Source: Acidimicrobiia bacterium
GTDB taxonomy: Bacteria > Actinomycetota > Acidimicrobiia > Acidimicrobiales > MedAcidi-G1
Length of the DNA: 37,517 nucleotides
Assembly: GCA_015658775.1 (NCBI GenBank)
Contig: DQOF01000105.1
Span: 1 to 37,517 of the forward strand
Direction of reading: 5' to 3'
The translations under genes and the position numbers were made by a program. The notes beneath the pieces were generated by a model, which saw only the letters and a program-made list of their open reading frames with translations, did not search any database and was not told the origin of the DNA. Below, one piece after another: positions 17,495-32,637 of this stretch. Every line of letters starts with the position of its first letter. The first letter of the stretch is position 1.

Positions 17495-18685
17495 CTACTT
17501 CAGGATCTTGGTGACGGCGCCGGCGCCGACCGTGCGGCCACCCTCGCGGATGGCGAAGCGGAGGCCCTCGTCCATGGCGATCGGGGCGATGAGCTCGACC
17601 GTCATGGTGGTGTTGTCGCCCGGCATGCACATCTCGGTGCCCTCGGCCAGGGCGATGTTGCCCGTCACGTCGGTGGTGCGGAAGTAGAACTGCGGCCTGT
17701 AGTTCGAGAAGAACGGCTTGTGGCGACCGCCCTCCTTCGAGGTCAGGACGTAGACCTCGGCCTCGAACTGGGTGTGCGGCGTGATCGAACCGGGCTTTGC
17801 CAGCACCTGCCCCCGCTGGACCTCGTCCTTGTCGACGCCGCGCAGCAGCGCCCCGATGTTGTCGCCGGCAATGCCCTCGTCGAGGATCTTGCGGAACATC
17901 TCGACCCCGGTGCACACCGTGGTCTTCGTGTCCTTGAGACCTACGATCTCGATCTTGTCACCGGTGTTCACCTTGCCCTGCTCGACACGACCGGTCACCA
18001 CCGTGCCGCGACCAGTGATCGAGAACACGTCCTCGATCGGCATCAGGAACGCCTTGTCGACATCCCGCTCCGGCAGGGGGATGAACTCGTCCACCAGTTT
18101 CATCAACTCGACGACCTGCTCGGCGGCGGCCTCGTCGCCGTCGAGTGCGTTCAGGGCCGAGACCTGCACGATCGGTGTGTCGTCGCCCGGGAAGCCGTAT
18201 TCGTCCAGAAGTTCACGGACCTCCATCTCGACGAGTTCGAGCAACTCCTCGTCGTCGACCATGTCGCACTTGTTGAGGGCGACGAGGATCTTCGGGACAC
18301 CCACCTGACGGGCGAGCAGAACGTGCTCACGGGTCTGGGGCATGGGGCCGTCGGCAGCCGACACGACCAGGATCGCGCCGTCAACCTGGGCGGCGCCTGT
18401 GATCATGTTCTTGATGTAGTCGGCGTGACCGGGCATGTCGACGTGCGCATAGTGCCGATTCGCGGTCTCGTACTCGACGTGGGAGACGTTGATCGTGATG
18501 CCACGCTCACGCTCCTCGGGCGCCTTGTCGATGTTGTCGAAGGAAGTGAATGAGGTCGAGTCGGGATCGAGCTCCGACAGGACCTTGGTGATCGCCGCGG
18601 TGAGGGTTGTCTTACCGTGGTCTATGTGCCCCATCGTTCCGACATTCACGTGCGGCTTGTTTCGTACAAACTGGGCCTTGGCCAT
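17495..18685 (-). CDS. tuf: Elongation factor Tu
   Basis: EF-Tu carries aminoacyl-tRNA to the ribosome as a GTP complex. The 396-residue protein has GHIDHGKT (19-26), DMPGHADY (83-90, where most bacteria have DCPGH, so the Cys81-equivalent is Met) and NKCD (137-140), then domains 2 and 3 ending [15 protein letters not shown] lies just before the ATG. It lies 48 nt after fusA and 13 nt before rpsJ; this is the only tuf copy in the window. Confidence 0.99.
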   Translation of the reverse strand: MAKAQFVRNKPHVNVGTMGHIDHGKTTLTAAITKVLSELDPDSTSFTSFDNIDKAPEERERGITINVSHVEYETANRHYAHVDMPGHADYIKNMITGAAQVDGAILVVSAADGPMPQTREHVLLARQVGVPKILVALNKCDMVDDEELLELVEMEVRELLDEYGFPGDDTPIVQVSALNALDGDEAAAEQVVELMKLVDEFIPLPERDVDKAFLMPIEDVFSITGRGTVVTGRVEQGKVNTGDKIEIVGLKDTKTTVCTGVEMFRKILDEGIAGDNIGALLRGVDKDEVQRGQVLAKPGSITPHTQFEAEVYVLTSKEGGRHKPFFSNYRPQFYFRTTDVTGNIALAEGTEMCMPGDNTTMTVELIAPIAMDEGLRFAIREGGRTVGAGAVTKILK

Positions 18686-18733
18686 AGCGCTTCCTTGGAC
18701 TCTCGTTTTCGGTTCTCAGACGCACACTGCCGA

Positions 18734-20821
18734 TCACTCGCCGCGGATGCGACTGACGATCTCTTCCTGCACCGACCCCGGCGTCTGCTGATAGGAGTCG
18801 AACTGCATGGTGTAGGTCGCGCGCCCCTGGGTGCGCGAGCGCAGGTCGGTAGCGTACCCGAACATCTCGGACAACGGTACCTGTGCGGTGACCACCTGGT
18901 TGCCGCCCCGGGCCTCCAGTTGGCTGACCCGGCCGCGACGCGAATTGAGGTCACCCACGACATCGCCCATGTAGTTCTCGGGCGTGACGACCTCGACGCC
19001 CATGACCGGTTCCAGCAGTACCGGCCTGGCGAGGCGGACAACCTCGCGGAACCAGGCCTGTGCGGCGATCTTGAAGGCCATCTCCGACGAGTCGACATCG
19101 TGTGCCTTGCCGTCGTTGAGGCTCACCTTCAGGCCGAGCAGGGGGAAACCGGCCAGCACCCCACCGGTCATCGCCAACTGGATTCCGGCATTGACCGCCG
19201 GGATGTACTCCTTGGGGACGCGACCGCCCCTGATGTTGTCCTCGAACATGTAGGTCTCGTCCTCGTCGCTCCACGGTTCGATCGTGGCGACGATCTCTGC
19301 GAACTGGCCGGAACCACCGGTCTGCTTCTTGTGGGTGTAGCGGTGGTCGGCGACGGTCCTGGTGATGGTCTCGCGGTAGGCCACCTGCGGCTTGCCGACG
19401 TTGGCATCGACCCGGAACTCGCGCTTCATGCGGTCGACGAGCACCTCGAGGTGGAGTTCGCCCATACCGCCGATGATCGTCTGGCCGGTCTCCTCGTCGC
19501 TCCGGACGGTGAAGGTCGGATCCTCCTCTGCGAGGGCACCCAAGGCCTTGCTCATCTTGTCCTGGTCGGCCTTCGAGCGGGGCTCGACGGCGACGTGGAT
19601 CACCGGCAGGGGGAACTCAAGTTGCTCGAGCACGATCGGATGGTCGGGGGCACAGAGGGTGTCACCGGTCCGGGTGTTCTTGAGGCCGATTCCGGCGACG
19701 ATGTCGCCTGCCCTGACCACGTCACGGTCCTCGCGGTCGTTGGCGTGCATCTCCAGGATGCGGCCGATGCGCTCCTTGGAGCCGGAGCGTGTGTTGAGCA
19801 CCGTCGAGCCCTTGTCGAGGGTGCCGCTGTAGGCCCGGAAGTAGACCAGCTTGCCGACGTGCGGATCGGTCCTGATCTTGAACGCCAGGGCGGCGAACGG
19901 CTCCTCGTCGTCGGCCATGCGCTCGACGGTGTCACCCGTCCGGGGGTGCACGCCCTCGACCGGCGGAAGGTCCAACGGCGACGGAAGGTAGGCGACCACG
20001 GCGTCGAGCAACGGCTGGACACCTTTGTTTTTGAAGGCGGAGCCGGTGATCACCGGCACGCAGGCGCCTGAGATGGTGCCGGCACGCACTGCGGCACGCA
20101 GGTCGGCGGGGGTGATCTCCTCCTCGCCCACGAACTTCTCAAGGATGTTCTCGTCGAACTCCGCCAACACGTCCAGGAGCTCGCTCCTGTACTCCTCGGC
20201 CAGGTCGACCATGTATCCCGGGATGTCGACGACGTCCCAGGAGGATCCGAGGTCCTCGCCCTGCCAGACGAGGGCGTTCATCTCGATCAGGTCGACGACG
20301 CCCAGGAACTCCGACTCCGCGCCAATCGGGAGCTGCAACACCACCGCCTTGCATCCGAGCCTCTCCCGGATCGTGCCCAGCACGAAGTAGAAGTCGGCAC
20401 CGGTGCGGTCCATCTTGTTGATGAAGCACAGGCGGGGCACCTTGTACCTGTCGGCCTGCCGCCACACCGTCTCGGTCTGGGGCTCGACTCCGGCCACGCC
20501 GTCGAAGACCGCGACGGCCCCGTCGAGCACCCGCAGGGACCGCTCCACCTCGACCGTGAAGTCCACGTGGCCGGGCGTGTCGATGATGTTGATGCGATGG
20601 TCGTCCCAGAAGCAGCTGGTGGCAGCAGAGGTGATGGTGATCCCCCGCTCCTGCTCCTGCTCCATCCAGTCCATCGTGGCGGCGCCGTCGTGGACCTCGC
20701 CGATCTTGTAGTTGACGCCCGTGTAGTAGAGGATCCGCTCGGTCGTCGTGGTCTTGCCCGCGTCGATGTGGGCCATGATCCCGATGTTGCGGGTCTTTTC
20801 GAGGGGGTGTCGCTCTGCCAT
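18734..20821 (-). CDS. fusA: Elongation factor G
   Basis: EF-G drives translocation and, with RRF, ribosome recycling. The 695-residue protein has AHIDAGKT (17-24), DTPGH (81-85), NKMD further on, and the domain IV-V region with [20 protein letters not shown] and [20 protein letters not shown]. Length is the family norm. It follows rpsG after a 162-nt gap that shows GC-rich short hairpins but no convincing promoter. Confidence 0.98.
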   Translation of the reverse strand: MAERHPLEKTRNIGIMAHIDAGKTTTTERILYYTGVNYKIGEVHDGAATMDWMEQEQERGITITSAATSCFWDDHRINIIDTPGHVDFTVEVERSLRVLDGAVAVFDGVAGVEPQTETVWRQADRYKVPRLCFINKMDRTGADFYFVLGTIRERLGCKAVVLQLPIGAESEFLGVVDLIEMNALVWQGEDLGSSWDVVDIPGYMVDLAEEYRSELLDVLAEFDENILEKFVGEEEITPADLRAAVRAGTISGACVPVITGSAFKNKGVQPLLDAVVAYLPSPLDLPPVEGVHPRTGDTVERMADDEEPFAALAFKIRTDPHVGKLVYFRAYSGTLDKGSTVLNTRSGSKERIGRILEMHANDREDRDVVRAGDIVAGIGLKNTRTGDTLCAPDHPIVLEQLEFPLPVIHVAVEPRSKADQDKMSKALGALAEEDPTFTVRSDEETGQTIIGGMGELHLEVLVDRMKREFRVDANVGKPQVAYRETITRTVADHRYTHKKQTGGSGQFAEIVATIEPWSDEDETYMFEDNIRGGRVPKEYIPAVNAGIQLAMTGGVLAGFPLLGLKVSLNDGKAHDVDSSEMAFKIAAQAWFREVVRLARPVLLEPVMGVEVVTPENYMGDVVGDLNSRRGRVSQLEARGGNQVVTAQVPLSEMFGYATDLRSRTQGRATYTMQFDSYQQTPGSVQEEIVSRIRGE

Positions 20822-20983
20822 CTCGCCTGTCGTGTCCCAGTTGGTCGTTGTTCGGGTGTCAGCCGGTGCCCGCCCGGGCTTCCGGCCGCACGGGGAGCAT
20901 GCCCCCCTGGTCGATCCGGCCTCAGCCGCGTCGGTACCGTTGCGACCGCAGGGTTCCGGAGATGGTCTACCGCCCGGGGCGGC

Positions 20984-21454
20984 TCACCACCGGTAGTGGG
21001 CGAAGGCCTTGTTGGCCTCGGCCATCTTGTGGAGGTCTTCCCGGCGCTTGACCGAGGCACCCACACCGTTGGCGGCGTCCATGATCTCGTTGGCCAGGCG
21101 CTCGGCCATCGTCCGCTCGCGGCGATCCCGGGAGTAGTTGACCAGCCAACGCAGGGCCAGCGTGTTGGCACGACGTGGCTTCACCTCGACCGGTACCTGG
21201 TAGGTGGCGCCACCGACCCGGCGGCTGCGGACCTCCAACTGGGGTCGGACGTTGTCGATGGCCTTCTTGAGGGTGCCGACCGGTTCGCCGCCGGTCTTGG
21301 ACTCGACCATGGTCAACGACGAGTACACGATCCGCTCAGCGGTGGAACGCTTGCCCCGCTGCAGGACCTTGTTGACGAGTTGGGTGACGGCGACGGAGCG
21401 GTAGACAGGGTCGGGGGTCAGTTCGCGACGTACCGCGGGACCTTTGCGTGGCAC
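20984..21454 (-). CDS. rpsG: Small ribosomal subunit protein uS7
   Basis: uS7 organises the 30S head and contacts E-site tRNA. The 156-residue product is canonical: [39 protein letters not shown] and [20 protein letters not shown]. It starts with GTG, 2 nt after the rpsL stop. Length equals the family norm. Confidence 0.98.
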   Translation of the reverse strand: MPRKGPAVRRELTPDPVYRSVAVTQLVNKVLQRGKRSTAERIVYSSLTMVESKTGGEPVGTLKKAIDNVRPQLEVRSRRVGGATYQVPVEVKPRRANTLALRWLVNYSRDRRERTMAERLANEIMDAANGVGASVKRREDLHKMAEANKAFAHYRW

Positions 21455-21456
21455 GG

Positions 21457-21828
21457 TCAGCCTTCCTTCTTGGCGCCGTAGCGACTGCGTGCCTGACGAC
21501 GCTGGCCGACACCCGCGGTGTCGAGCGTGCCCCGGATGACCTTGTACCGGACTCCGGGCAGGTCCTTCACACGGCCACCACGGACCAGCACGATCGAGTG
21601 CTCCTGGAGGTTGTGGCCCTCGCCCGGGATGTATGCGGTCACCTCGGCCCCACTGGTCAGCCGGACACGGGCCACCTTGCGCAATGCCGAGTTCGGCTTC
21701 TTGGGAGTGGTCGTATAGACCCTGGTGCAGACCCCGCGCCTCTGGGGCGCGCCCTTCAGGGCCGGCGTGGCCTCCTTACGGCGCTTGGACTGGCGGCCCT
21801 TGCGGACCAACTGCTGGATGGTGGGCAC
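21457..21828 (-). CDS. rpsL: Small ribosomal subunit protein uS12
   Basis: uS12 sits at the decoding centre. The 123-residue product [20 protein letters not shown]... keeps the two lysines of [11 protein letters not shown] and Lys88-Asp89 of [13 protein letters not shown], the sites whose changes give streptomycin resistance, so a sensitive type is predicted. Asp89 is the site methylthiolated by RimO in some bacteria. The start codon is GTG. It lies 115 nt after rpoC; a TAGACT -10-like box (21925-21930) in that gap lacks a clear -35. Confidence 0.98.
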   Translation of the reverse strand: MPTIQQLVRKGRQSKRRKEATPALKGAPQRRGVCTRVYTTTPKKPNSALRKVARVRLTSGAEVTAYIPGEGHNLQEHSIVLVRGGRVKDLPGVRYKVIRGTLDTAGVGQRRQARSRYGAKKEG

Positions 21829-21943
21829 TCGTCTACCTCGTCTGGGGCACCATGTGGGGCCCGGTCTGGAACGTCTCTGAACTTCGCCGGACCGACACCG
21901 GGGTCACGTCGTAGCCAGCGGCCGAGTCTACGCCGGGAGTCAC

Positions 21944-25927
<3,984 letters not shown>

Positions 25928-26012
25928 TCGTTCTCTTCCTGGGTCTCGTTCGCTGGGTGTTGGTCGTGTCGCGTGGTTCGTGGGGCGGGATCAGTGCGGG
26001 GTCAGGTCGGGA

Positions 26013-29000
26013 TCAGCGGACGAGGCCGGCGCTGCGGCGTTCGTCCTCCTCGTCGGAGCCGCGCTCAGGCCGTGAGATGTCGATGCCGAGCGACTCCGTG
26101 GTCCGGTAGAGGTCCTCGTCCAGATCGTGCATCTCGATCTGGCGACCGTCCTCGGAGAGCACCTCCACGTCGAGGCAGAGGGACTGCATCTCCTTGATGA
26201 GGACCTTGAAGCTCTCCGGGATGCCGGGCTTAGGGATGTTGTCGCCCTTCACGATGGCCTCGTAGACCTTCACGCGGCCGAGCACGTCGTCGGACTTGAT
26301 CGTGAGCAGTTCCTGGAGGCAGTAGGCGGCGCCGTAGGCCTCGAGGGCCCACACCTCCATCTCGCCGAAGCGCTGGCCCCCGAACTGCGCCTTGCCGCCC
26401 AACGGCTGCTGGGTGATCATCGAGTAGGGGCCGGTCGACCGGGCGTGGATCTTGTCGTCCACGAGGTGGGCCAACTTCAGGATGTAGACGTACCCGACCA
26501 TGATCGTGTTGTCGAAGGGCTCGCCGGTCCTGCCGTTGTAGAGGACGGTCTTGCCGTCGGTCTGCACCAGGCGTTCGCCGTCGGCCGACTCCGGCCGTAT
26601 GTTGCCGAGGATCTGCTGGATGGTCGGATGGCCACCCGAACGGTCGACCTCGTCCCAGTGGGCGCCGTCGAAGACCGGCGTGGCCACGTGGACCGCCGGA
26701 GGTGTCGACGGTCGGGTCTTGCGCTCCGTGCCGCTGACAGGTGGTTCACCGACGGTCTCACCGTCGATCTCCCAGCCCCACCGGGCGCAGTAGCCGAGGT
26801 GGGCCTCGAGTACCTGGCCCACGTTCATCCGGGAAGGCACGCCCAACGGGTTCAGGATGATGTCGACAGGGGTGCCGTCGGCCAGGAACGGGAGGTCCTC
26901 GACCGGCAGGATCTTGGAGATCACGCCCTTGTTGCCGTGCCGACCGGCCAACTTGTCGCCGACGCTGATCTTGCGCTTCTGGGCGACGTAGACACGGACC
27001 AACTGGTTCACGCCGGGCGGTAACTCGTCGCCGTCGTCGCGGTTGAAGACCTTGACGTCGATGACCTTGCCGGCTTCACCGTGCGGCACCTTCAGCGACG
27101 TGTCGCGTACCTCACGGGCCTTCTCGCCGAATATCGCCCGCAGGAGTCGCTCCTCCGGTGTGAGCTCGGTCTCTCCCTTGGGGGTGACCTTGCCCACCAG
27201 CACGTCGCCGGGGGTGACGTCGGCACCGACCCGCACGATCCCCAGGTCGTCCAGGTCGGCCAGGATCTCATCTGAGAGGTTCGGGATGTCCCGGGTGATC
27301 TCCTCCGGCCCCAACTTGGTGTCGCGGGCGTCGATCTCGTGCTCGTGGATGTGGATCGAGGTCAGGACGTCGTCCTTGACCAGGCGCTCGGAGATGATGA
27401 TGGCGTCCTCGAAGTTGTAGCCCTCCCACGACATGAAGGCCACGAGGAGGTTCTTGCCGAGGGCCAGCTCACCGCCGTCTGTGGAGGAGGAGTCGGCGAG
27501 CAACTGGTCCGCCTTGACCTTCTGGCCGGGCACCACCCGACTCTTGTGGTTGATGCACGTGTCCTGGTTGGACCGCTCGAACTTGGAGAGGTCGTGGGTC
27601 ACGGACCCGGACTTCTTGTAGTTGACCGTGATCGAGACGCCGTCCACCTCGGTGACGGTGCCGTCCTCGAGGGCGAGGATCATGTTCACCGCGTCGTGTG
27701 CGGCACGTGCCTCGATGCCGGTACCGATGTAGGGCGCCTCGGCGCGGACCAACGGCACGGCCTGGCGCTGCATGTTGGCACCCATCAACGCCCGGTTGGC
27801 GTCGTCATGCTCGAGGAAGGGGATCAGGGCGGTCGCCACCGACACGATCTGCTTCGGGGAGACATCCATCAACTGGACCTCCTCCGGCGGCACGTAGGAG
27901 ATCTCGGTCGTGGCGCCGAAGAAGACGTCCTGTTCGAGCTGGAGCCTCAGATCCTGCAGCGACGACGCCTGAGGCGACCGCCGCACGAGAACCCGCGGGT
28001 TCCGGAACGTACCGTCATCGTTCAACGGTGCGTTCGCCTGCGCTACGACGTATTCCTCTTCCTCGTCCGCGGCGAGATAGACGATCTCGTCGGTCACCTT
28101 GCCGTCGGTCACCAGGCGGTACGGAGACTCGATGAAGCCGAACGGGTTGATCCGCCCGTATGTGGCGAGGCCGCCGATGAGGCCGATGTTGGGACCCTCG
28201 GGGGTCTCGATGGGACACATGCGTCCGTAGTGGGAGAAGTGGACGTCGCGCACCTCGAAACCGGCGCGTTCCCGCGACAGGCCACCAGGGCCCAGTGCAG
28301 AGAGGCGCCGGCGGTGCGTGAGCCCCGACAGCGGGTTGACCTGGTCCATGAACTGCGAGAGCTGGCTGGTTCCGAAGAATTCCTTGATCGCCGCGACCAC
28401 CGGTCGGATGTTGATCAGGGTCGTGGGCGTGATGGACTCGACGTCCTGGGTAGTCATGCGCTCACGGACGACACGCTCCATGCGCGAAAGCCCGATGCGA
28501 ACCTGATTCTGGATCAGTTCTCCGACAGAGCGGATCCGACGGTTGGCGAAGTGGTCCTGATCGTCGAGCCGGTAACCGGGCTCGCCCTTGGCCAGGTGCA
28601 GCAGGTACGTGCAGGTCGCCAGCACCTCGGACCGGCTGAGCACCGACTGGTCGGGGGCGGGACGCTCGAGCTCGATGTCGAACAACTCCTCACAGCGCTC
28701 GATCTCCGGTCCCAACTTCCGGTTCAACTTGTAGCGACCGACCCGCGACAGGTCGTAGCGGCGCGACTCGAAGAAGGCGTTGCGCAGGTAGGCCCTGGCA
28801 GCCTCGACGGACGGCGGCTCGCCGGGACGCACCCGCTTGTAGATCTCGAGGAGTGCCTCGTCCTGGGGAGCCTTCCGCTCACCGGCCTCGACCGCGGCCT
28901 CCCAGCCCTCGGGAAGGCGGTCCTTCTCCCACTGCCCCTCCAGGTAGTCGAAGTAGCGCACGAGGCGCTCGAGGAATCCCGGATGGTTCTGCTCGTCGTA

Positions 29001-29630
29001 GCCCAGTGCACGAAGCAGCACGAACATGCTGAGACGACGCTTGCGGGCGACTCGACAGCCTGCGGTGACATCCTTGCCGGGCTTCTGCTCGACATCGAAC
29101 TCGATCCACTCGCCTCGGTAGGGGTGGATGGTGCCGGTGACCAGCTGGTGCTTCGAGAGGTTGCGGAGGCGGTACCGCTCACCGGGCTGGAAGATGACGC
29201 CGGGCGACCGGACGAGCTGCGACACCACGACGCGCTCTGTTCCGTTGATTATGAAGGTGCCCCGGTCCGTCATCACGGGGAAGTCCCCCATGAATACCGT
29301 CTGCTCCTTGATCTCACCGGTGTTGGAGTTCATGAACCGGGCCCGGACGAACATCGGGGCGGAGAAGGTCATGTCCCTCTCCCGGCACTCCTCGACCGTG
29401 AACTTGGGAACGGGACTCAGGTCCTCGTCGTCGGGATCAAACTCCAGTTCCAGTGAGAGCGTCTCACTGAAATCGGTGATCGGGCTGAGGTCCTGGAACG
29501 CATCGGCGATGCCCTGTTCCAGGAACCATCGGAACGAGTCCCGCTGGATGGCAATCAGATTGGGCAACTCGAGCACATCTTCGAGCGTGCCGAACGAGTA
29601 ACGGTCCCGGACGAGGGGGCGAGCAGACAC
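26013..29630 (-). CDS. rpoB: DNA-directed RNA polymerase subunit beta
   Basis: Beta is the other large catalytic subunit. The 1205-residue protein has the rifampicin-pocket segment [20 protein letters not shown] followed by RLSALGPGG, with the Asp, His and Ser hot-spot positions wild type, so sensitivity is predicted. Val431 replaces the usual Asn518-equivalent, and Phe465 replaces the usual Pro in DVHPSHYGR. The late GEME motif and the C-terminal beta-prime interface are intact. It starts GTG with AGGAG 7 nt upstream. A 305-nt gap with a terminator and two promoters separates it from rplL. Confidence 0.99.
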   Translation of the reverse strand: MSARPLVRDRYSFGTLEDVLELPNLIAIQRDSFRWFLEQGIADAFQDLSPITDFSETLSLELEFDPDDEDLSPVPKFTVEECRERDMTFSAPMFVRARFMNSNTGEIKEQTVFMGDFPVMTDRGTFIINGTERVVVSQLVRSPGVIFQPGERYRLRNLSKHQLVTGTIHPYRGEWIEFDVEQKPGKDVTAGCRVARKRRLSMFVLLRALGYDEQNHPGFLERLVRYFDYLEGQWEKDRLPEGWEAAVEAGERKAPQDEALLEIYKRVRPGEPPSVEAARAYLRNAFFESRRYDLSRVGRYKLNRKLGPEIERCEELFDIELERPAPDQSVLSRSEVLATCTYLLHLAKGEPGYRLDDQDHFANRRIRSVGELIQNQVRIGLSRMERVVRERMTTQDVESITPTTLINIRPVVAAIKEFFGTSQLSQFMDQVNPLSGLTHRRRLSALGPGGLSRERAGFEVRDVHFSHYGRMCPIETPEGPNIGLIGGLATYGRINPFGFIESPYRLVTDGKVTDEIVYLAADEEEEYVVAQANAPLNDDGTFRNPRVLVRRSPQASSLQDLRLQLEQDVFFGATTEISYVPPEEVQLMDVSPKQIVSVATALIPFLEHDDANRALMGANMQRQAVPLVRAEAPYIGTGIEARAAHDAVNMILALEDGTVTEVDGVSITVNYKKSGSVTHDLSKFERSNQDTCINHKSRVVPGQKVKADQLLADSSSTDGGELALGKNLLVAFMSWEGYNFEDAIIISERLVKDDVLTSIHIHEHEIDARDTKLGPEEITRDIPNLSDEILADLDDLGIVRVGADVTPGDVLVGKVTPKGETELTPEERLLRAIFGEKAREVRDTSLKVPHGEAGKVIDVKVFNRDDGDELPPGVNQLVRVYVAQKRKISVGDKLAGRHGNKGVISKILPVEDLPFLADGTPVDIILNPLGVPSRMNVGQVLEAHLGYCARWGWEIDGETVGEPPVSGTERKTRPSTPPAVHVATPVFDGAHWDEVDRSGGHPTIQQILGNIRPESADGERLVQTDGKTVLYNGRTGEPFDNTIMVGYVYILKLAHLVDDKIHARSTGPYSMITQQPLGGKAQFGGQRFGEMEVWALEAYGAAYCLQELLTIKSDDVLGRVKVYEAIVKGDNIPKPGIPESFKVLIKEMQSLCLDVEVLSEDGRQIEMHDLDEDLYRTTESLGIDISRPERGSDEEDERRSAGLVR

Positions 29631-29734
29631 CTATGAACTCCTGGCCAGAGCTTACGGACGACGGGCTAGCCGATGCGCGACGACTGACAGTCCCAAAACG
29701 GCACGACAGACAGGGGCGACCACGGCAACCAGTA

Positions 29735-29764
29735 ATCCTAACGCACCCGCGCACGGCTCCGCAA
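29735..29764 (-). promoter_or_regulatory. Second (proximal) rpoB promoter candidate
   Basis: On the minus strand TTGCGG (29759-29764) and TAGGAT (29735-29740) are 18 nt apart, about 100 nt before the rpoB start. It is weaker than the upstream one but correctly spaced. Confidence 0.45.
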
Positions 29765-29804
29765 CCCCCGACCGGGCGAACGACCCGGGGCGGTCACTGC
29801 GACA

Positions 29805-29833
29805 AGGGTAGGGAATCCACATCTTCAGGTCAA
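29805..29833 (-). promoter_or_regulatory. Main rpoB promoter
   Basis: On the minus strand TTGACC (29828-29833) and TACCCT (29805-29810) are separated by exactly 17 nt, just after the rplL terminator. The predicted leader to rpoB is about 165 nt. It is the closest match to a consensus promoter in the window. Confidence 0.7.
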
Positions 29834-29871
29834 GGCTCATCGCCGACCAGTGCCCGGGTTCCACCAGGGCG

Positions 29872-29911
29872 AAAATCGGCGATGCCCCCGAGGCACTCCC
29901 CGGGGGCATCG
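29872..29911 (-). terminator. Intrinsic terminator or attenuator after rplL
   Basis: CGATGCCCCCG (29880-29890) pairs perfectly over 11 bp with CGGGGGCATCG (29901-29911). On the minus strand it is followed by TTTT (29872-29875). It lies 25 nt after the rplL stop, the place of the rplL-rpoB attenuator in other bacteria. Confidence 0.85.
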
Positions 29912-29935
29912 GCAACCACGGCCAGTGGGTCGTCG

Positions 29936-30313
29936 CTACTTCAACTCCACCGAAGCGCCGGCGGCCTCGAGAGACTCCTTCGCCTTCTCCGCGTCCTCCT
30001 TGGACGCGCCCTCGAGCACGTTGCCGGGGGCACCGTCGACCAACTCCTTGGCCTCCTTCAACCCGAGGTTGGTGAGGGAACGAACCTCCTTGATGACCTG
30101 GATCTTCTTGTCACCGGCACCGGTCAGGACGACGTCGAAGGAGGTCTGCTCCTCTTCGTCACCGTCACCACCCTCCGCCGGGGCAGCGACGACCGCCGCG
30201 ACCGGTGCCGCCGCCGTGACGCCGAACTTCTCCTCGAAGTCCTTCAGCAACTCGCTCAACTCCAGCACGCTCATCTCGGCGATGGCGTCCAGGATCTCTT
30301 CTTTGGTAGCCAT
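29936..30313 (-). CDS. rplL: Large ribosomal subunit protein bL12
   Basis: bL12 forms the multimeric stalk that recruits translational GTPases. The 125-residue product has the dimerisation N-domain ([20 protein letters not shown]), an Ala/acidic hinge (about 34-56), and the globular C-domain with [20 protein letters not shown] and [20 protein letters not shown]. It starts 2 nt after rplJ. Confidence 0.98.
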   Translation of the reverse strand: MATKEEILDAIAEMSVLELSELLKDFEEKFGVTAAAPVAAVVAAPAEGGDGDEEEQTSFDVVLTGAGDKKIQVIKEVRSLTNLGLKEAKELVDGAPGNVLEGASKEDAEKAKESLEAAGASVELK

Positions 30314-30315
30314 GT

Positions 30316-31017
30316 TCAGGCCTCCTCGGTGTTCTCGGCCGCAGCCGTCTCGGTATCGGCAGCAGCCACGTCGGCAGCAACCTCGGTGTCGTCAGCCGGC
30401 GCCTCGTCAGCACCCGCATCGGTATCGGCAGCAGCCACGTCGGCAGCAACCTCGGTGTCGTCAGCCGGCGCCTCGACGCCACCCCGCTGATCTATGAGGG
30501 CCTGCAACGCATAGGCCAGATTCTGCGGCAGGGCCGTGAGAAGACCGGCGAACTGCTGAAGGGGTGCGGCGATGGCACCGGCCAGCTGGGCCAGCAACAC
30601 CTCACGGGTGGCGATCTTCGCCAACGCCTCGACCTCGTCGACGCTCAGCCGCCGCCCATCCAGAAGGCCGCCCTTGATCACGAGGGCCTCGTTGGACCTG
30701 GCGAACTCGCTCAACGCCCTGGCCAGCGACACCGCGTCACCGGCGGAACCATCGGGGCGGTCGGCTACGAAGGCGATCGCGGTCGGGCCGACCAGCAGAT
30801 CATCGAGGTCCAGGCCCAGGTCGCTCACGGCGAAGCGCACGAGCGTGTTCTTGTACACCTTGTACTCGCCACCGGCTTCGCGTAGGGCCGCACGCAACGC
30901 CGCCATGGCGGGAACGTCGAGACCCCTGTACTCGGTCAACAGGGCGGCTTCGACGTTGGAGAGCCGCTCACGGACCTCGTCGACCACCGCAACCTTCTCT
31001 GGGCGGGGCTCATCCAC
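30316..31017 (-). CDS. rplJ: Large ribosomal subunit protein uL10 with repeated acidic tail
   Basis: uL10 anchors bL12 dimers to the stalk base. The first ~175 residues are canonical ([40 protein letters not shown], the bL12-binding C-helix). The last ~55 residues are an Ala/Asp/Glu/Thr tail built from two copies of a 19-codon unit ([16 protein letters not shown]) encoded by a perfect 57-bp repeat. Total length is 233 against about 165-180. The GTG start follows AGGAGG at a good distance, and an L10 leader lies upstream. Confidence 0.96.
   Translation of the reverse strand: MDEPRPEKVAVVDEVRERLSNVEAALLTEYRGLDVPAMAALRAALREAGGEYKVYKNTLVRFAVSDLGLDLDDLLVGPTAIAFVADRPDGSAGDAVSLARALSEFARSNEALVIKGGLLDGRRLSVDEVEALAKIATREVLLAQLAGAIAAPLQQFAGLLTALPQNLAYALQALIDQRGGVEAPADDTEVAADVAAADTDAGADEAPADDTEVAADVAAADTETAAAENTEEA
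30350..30475 (-). repeat. Two perfect 57-bp direct repeats inside rplJ
   Basis: Bases 30350-30406 and 30419-30475 are identical; the start-to-start distance is 69 bp, a multiple of three, so the repeat is in frame and adds a 23-residue period. Identity includes third codon positions, which points to a recent duplication. Confidence 0.95.
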
Positions 31018-31147
31018 GCTCTTACCTCCTGCGAGTTCCTCGGATCGGTCGGGGCATTGGATGATTCCAACCCCCGTGTGCGTCTACGTTCGTTCGGGAC
31101 GTGCGCACACCGATGACCCGGCCCCGGCCGTGGCCAGATAACGATCA

Positions 31148-31218
31148 GGAGACTCGCCTGCTCGGGCGGCCGTCAAGCACGTTCTGTGCTGCAGGGCAGC
31201 ACAACCCGGAGGTCTTCG
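31148..31218 (-). ncRNA. Ribosomal protein L10 leader (rplJ-rplL autoregulation)
   Basis: In the 274-nt rplA-rplJ gap the minus strand reads GAAGACC, a perfect 8-bp stem TGTGCTGC/GCAGCACA with a 3-nt loop, an internal unpaired region and then GAGTCTCC, which re-pairs with GAAGAC. This layout matches the L10 leader element (Rfam RF00557), to which the L10-L12 complex binds to repress its own translation. The remaining gap holds an AGGAGG binding site next to rplJ. Confidence 0.75.
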
Positions 31219-31242
31219 GTGAGCGTGTCAGTTGTGGCGGTC

Positions 31243-31248
31243 AGGCTA
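31243..31248 (-). promoter_or_regulatory. Possible -10 box for rplJ-rplL
   Basis: TAGCCT on the minus strand lies about 25 nt upstream of the L10 leader structure, where a transcript carrying that leader should begin. No clear -35 is seen. Confidence 0.4.
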
Positions 31249-31291
31249 GCGGTGGGCGGACACACCGCCACCCCGATCCGACCGGTCGGGT

Positions 31292-32005
31292 TCAGTCGGT
31301 GACCCGGAGCGGGTCTATGCGAACGCTGGGGCCCATGGTCGACGAGATCGCCACCTTCTTCAGGTACCGGCCCTTGGACGCAGCCGGCTTCAGCCGCACC
31401 AGCTCGTCGATGGCCGCCTTCAGGTTCTCCTGCAACGAGGACACCTCGAAGCCGACCTTGCCAATCGGCAGGTGCACGTTGCCGTGGCGGTCTGTGCGGA
31501 ACTCCACCTTGCCGCCCTTGAACTCGCTGACCGCCTTGGCCACATCGTCGGTGACCGTGCCCGACTTGGGGTTCGGCATGAGGCCCCGCGGGCCGAGGGA
31601 CCGGCCCAGCCTGCCGACCGTGGGCATCATGTCGGGGGTGGCTATGGCCACATCGAAGTCCAGCATGCCGCCCTCGACCTCGGCGGCCAGATCCTCGGCG
31701 CCGACGTGCTCGGCTCCCGCATCACGTGCTGCCGCAGCCGCCTCACCCTGGGCGAACACGGCGATGCGCACGTTCTTGCCGGTACCGGCAGGTAGCGCGA
31801 CCGTGCCACGGACCATCTCATCGGTCTTGCGCGGGTCCACCCCGAGCCGGACCACAAGGTCGATGCTCTCGTCGAACCCGCCTACCGGCGACGACGCGAC
31901 CAGTTCGAGCGCCTCGGTACCCGCGTGCTGGTGCTGGCGCTCGTAACGGCCGGCGGCGTCTGTGTGACGCTTCCCCTTCCTGCCTGCAACTTCACTCTTC
32001 GCCAT
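31292..32005 (-). CDS. rplA: Large ribosomal subunit protein uL1
   Basis: uL1 forms the mobile L1 stalk that handles E-site tRNA. The ATG at 32005 has GGGAGG 6 nt upstream and gives [20 protein letters not shown]; an upstream in-frame extension was rejected. The 237-residue protein has [20 protein letters not shown] and the domain-II signature [12 protein letters not shown]. It follows rplK after a 134-nt spacer holding two hairpins. Confidence 0.97.
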   Translation of the reverse strand: MAKSEVAGRKGKRHTDAAGRYERQHQHAGTEALELVASSPVGGFDESIDLVVRLGVDPRKTDEMVRGTVALPAGTGKNVRIAVFAQGEAAAAARDAGAEHVGAEDLAAEVEGGMLDFDVAIATPDMMPTVGRLGRSLGPRGLMPNPKSGTVTDDVAKAVSEFKGGKVEFRTDRHGNVHLPIGKVGFEVSSLQENLKAAIDELVRLKPAASKGRYLKKVAISSTMGPSVRIDPLRVTD

Positions 32006-32074
32006 GGTGATCCTCCCGGCTCCCTCGGGTCGGTCTCCGATTCCGGTGGGGCGAGGTCCTCCCATCTCCCGGAA

Positions 32075-32125
32075 CCGCCCCGTGGGGCGGCGACCTGTCT
32101 GTTGTCAGTGACCGTCGGTCGACGG
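32075..32125 (-). other. Two hairpins in the rplK-rplA spacer
   Basis: CCGCCCC (32075-32081) pairs with GGGGCGG (32084-32090), and CCGTCG (32112-32117) pairs with CGACGG (32120-32125). Neither is followed by a T-run. They could stabilise the mRNA end or form a regulatory site; uncertain. Confidence 0.45.
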
Positions 32126-32139
32126 CACATTCCCCGCCG

Positions 32140-32565
32140 TCAGCCGACGGCGATGCCCATGCTGCGGGCCGTACCCGCCACCTGCAACTTGGCGCCCTCT
32201 AGGTCGATGGCGTTCAGGTCGGGCAACTTGATCTGGGCGATCTCCTCGATCTTGGCCCATGAGATGGTCCCGGCCTGTTCTCGACCTGGGTTCTCCGAGC
32301 CCTTGTCGAGTCCGGCGGCCTGGCGGATCAGGAACGAGGTGGGCGGCGTCTTGGTGGCGAATGTGAACGACCGATCCTCGTAGATCGTGATCTCCACCGG
32401 GATGATCTGGCCGCGCTTGTCCTGTGTCCTCGAGTTGTACTCCTTGCAGAAGTCCATGATCGCCACGCCATGGGGACCCAGCGCGGTGCCGACGGGCGGC
32501 GCCGGTGAGGCCTGCCCGGCGGGGATCTGGATCTTGACGATCGTCATTACCTTCTTCTTGGCCAT
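32140..32565 (-). CDS. rplK: Large ribosomal subunit protein uL11
   Basis: uL11 forms the GTPase-associated centre with the stalk and is needed for the RelA stringent response. The 141-residue product has [20 protein letters not shown] with the flexible proline-rich N-domain and the rRNA-binding C-domain ([31 protein letters not shown]). A 142-nt gap follows nusG. Confidence 0.98.
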   Translation of the reverse strand: MAKKKVMTIVKIQIPAGQASPAPPVGTALGPHGVAIMDFCKEYNSRTQDKRGQIIPVEITIYEDRSFTFATKTPPTSFLIRQAAGLDKGSENPGREQAGTISWAKIEEIAQIKLPDLNAIDLEGAKLQVAGTARSMGIAVG

Positions 32566-32637
32566 GTTTCGCTACTCGTCGCCTGGTCGTATTGAGACTG
32601 TGGACGCCTGCCGTGCGGCTGCCGTCGGGAACGGTCA

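Noticed and set aside
20822-20983. Separate fusA promoter in the rpsG-fusA gap
   Set aside because: No TTGNNN/TANNNT pair with acceptable spacing was found; only GC-rich short hairpins are seen.
28196-28360. Rifampicin resistance allele in rpoB
   Set aside because: The Asp, His and Ser positions of the main cluster and the IETPEG proline are wild type; the changed residues are not classic resistance positions.
30350-30475. 57-bp repeats as mobile element, recombination site or CRISPR
   Set aside because: Only two copies, in frame within rplJ, no spacers or terminal inverted repeats; simple gene-internal duplication fits.
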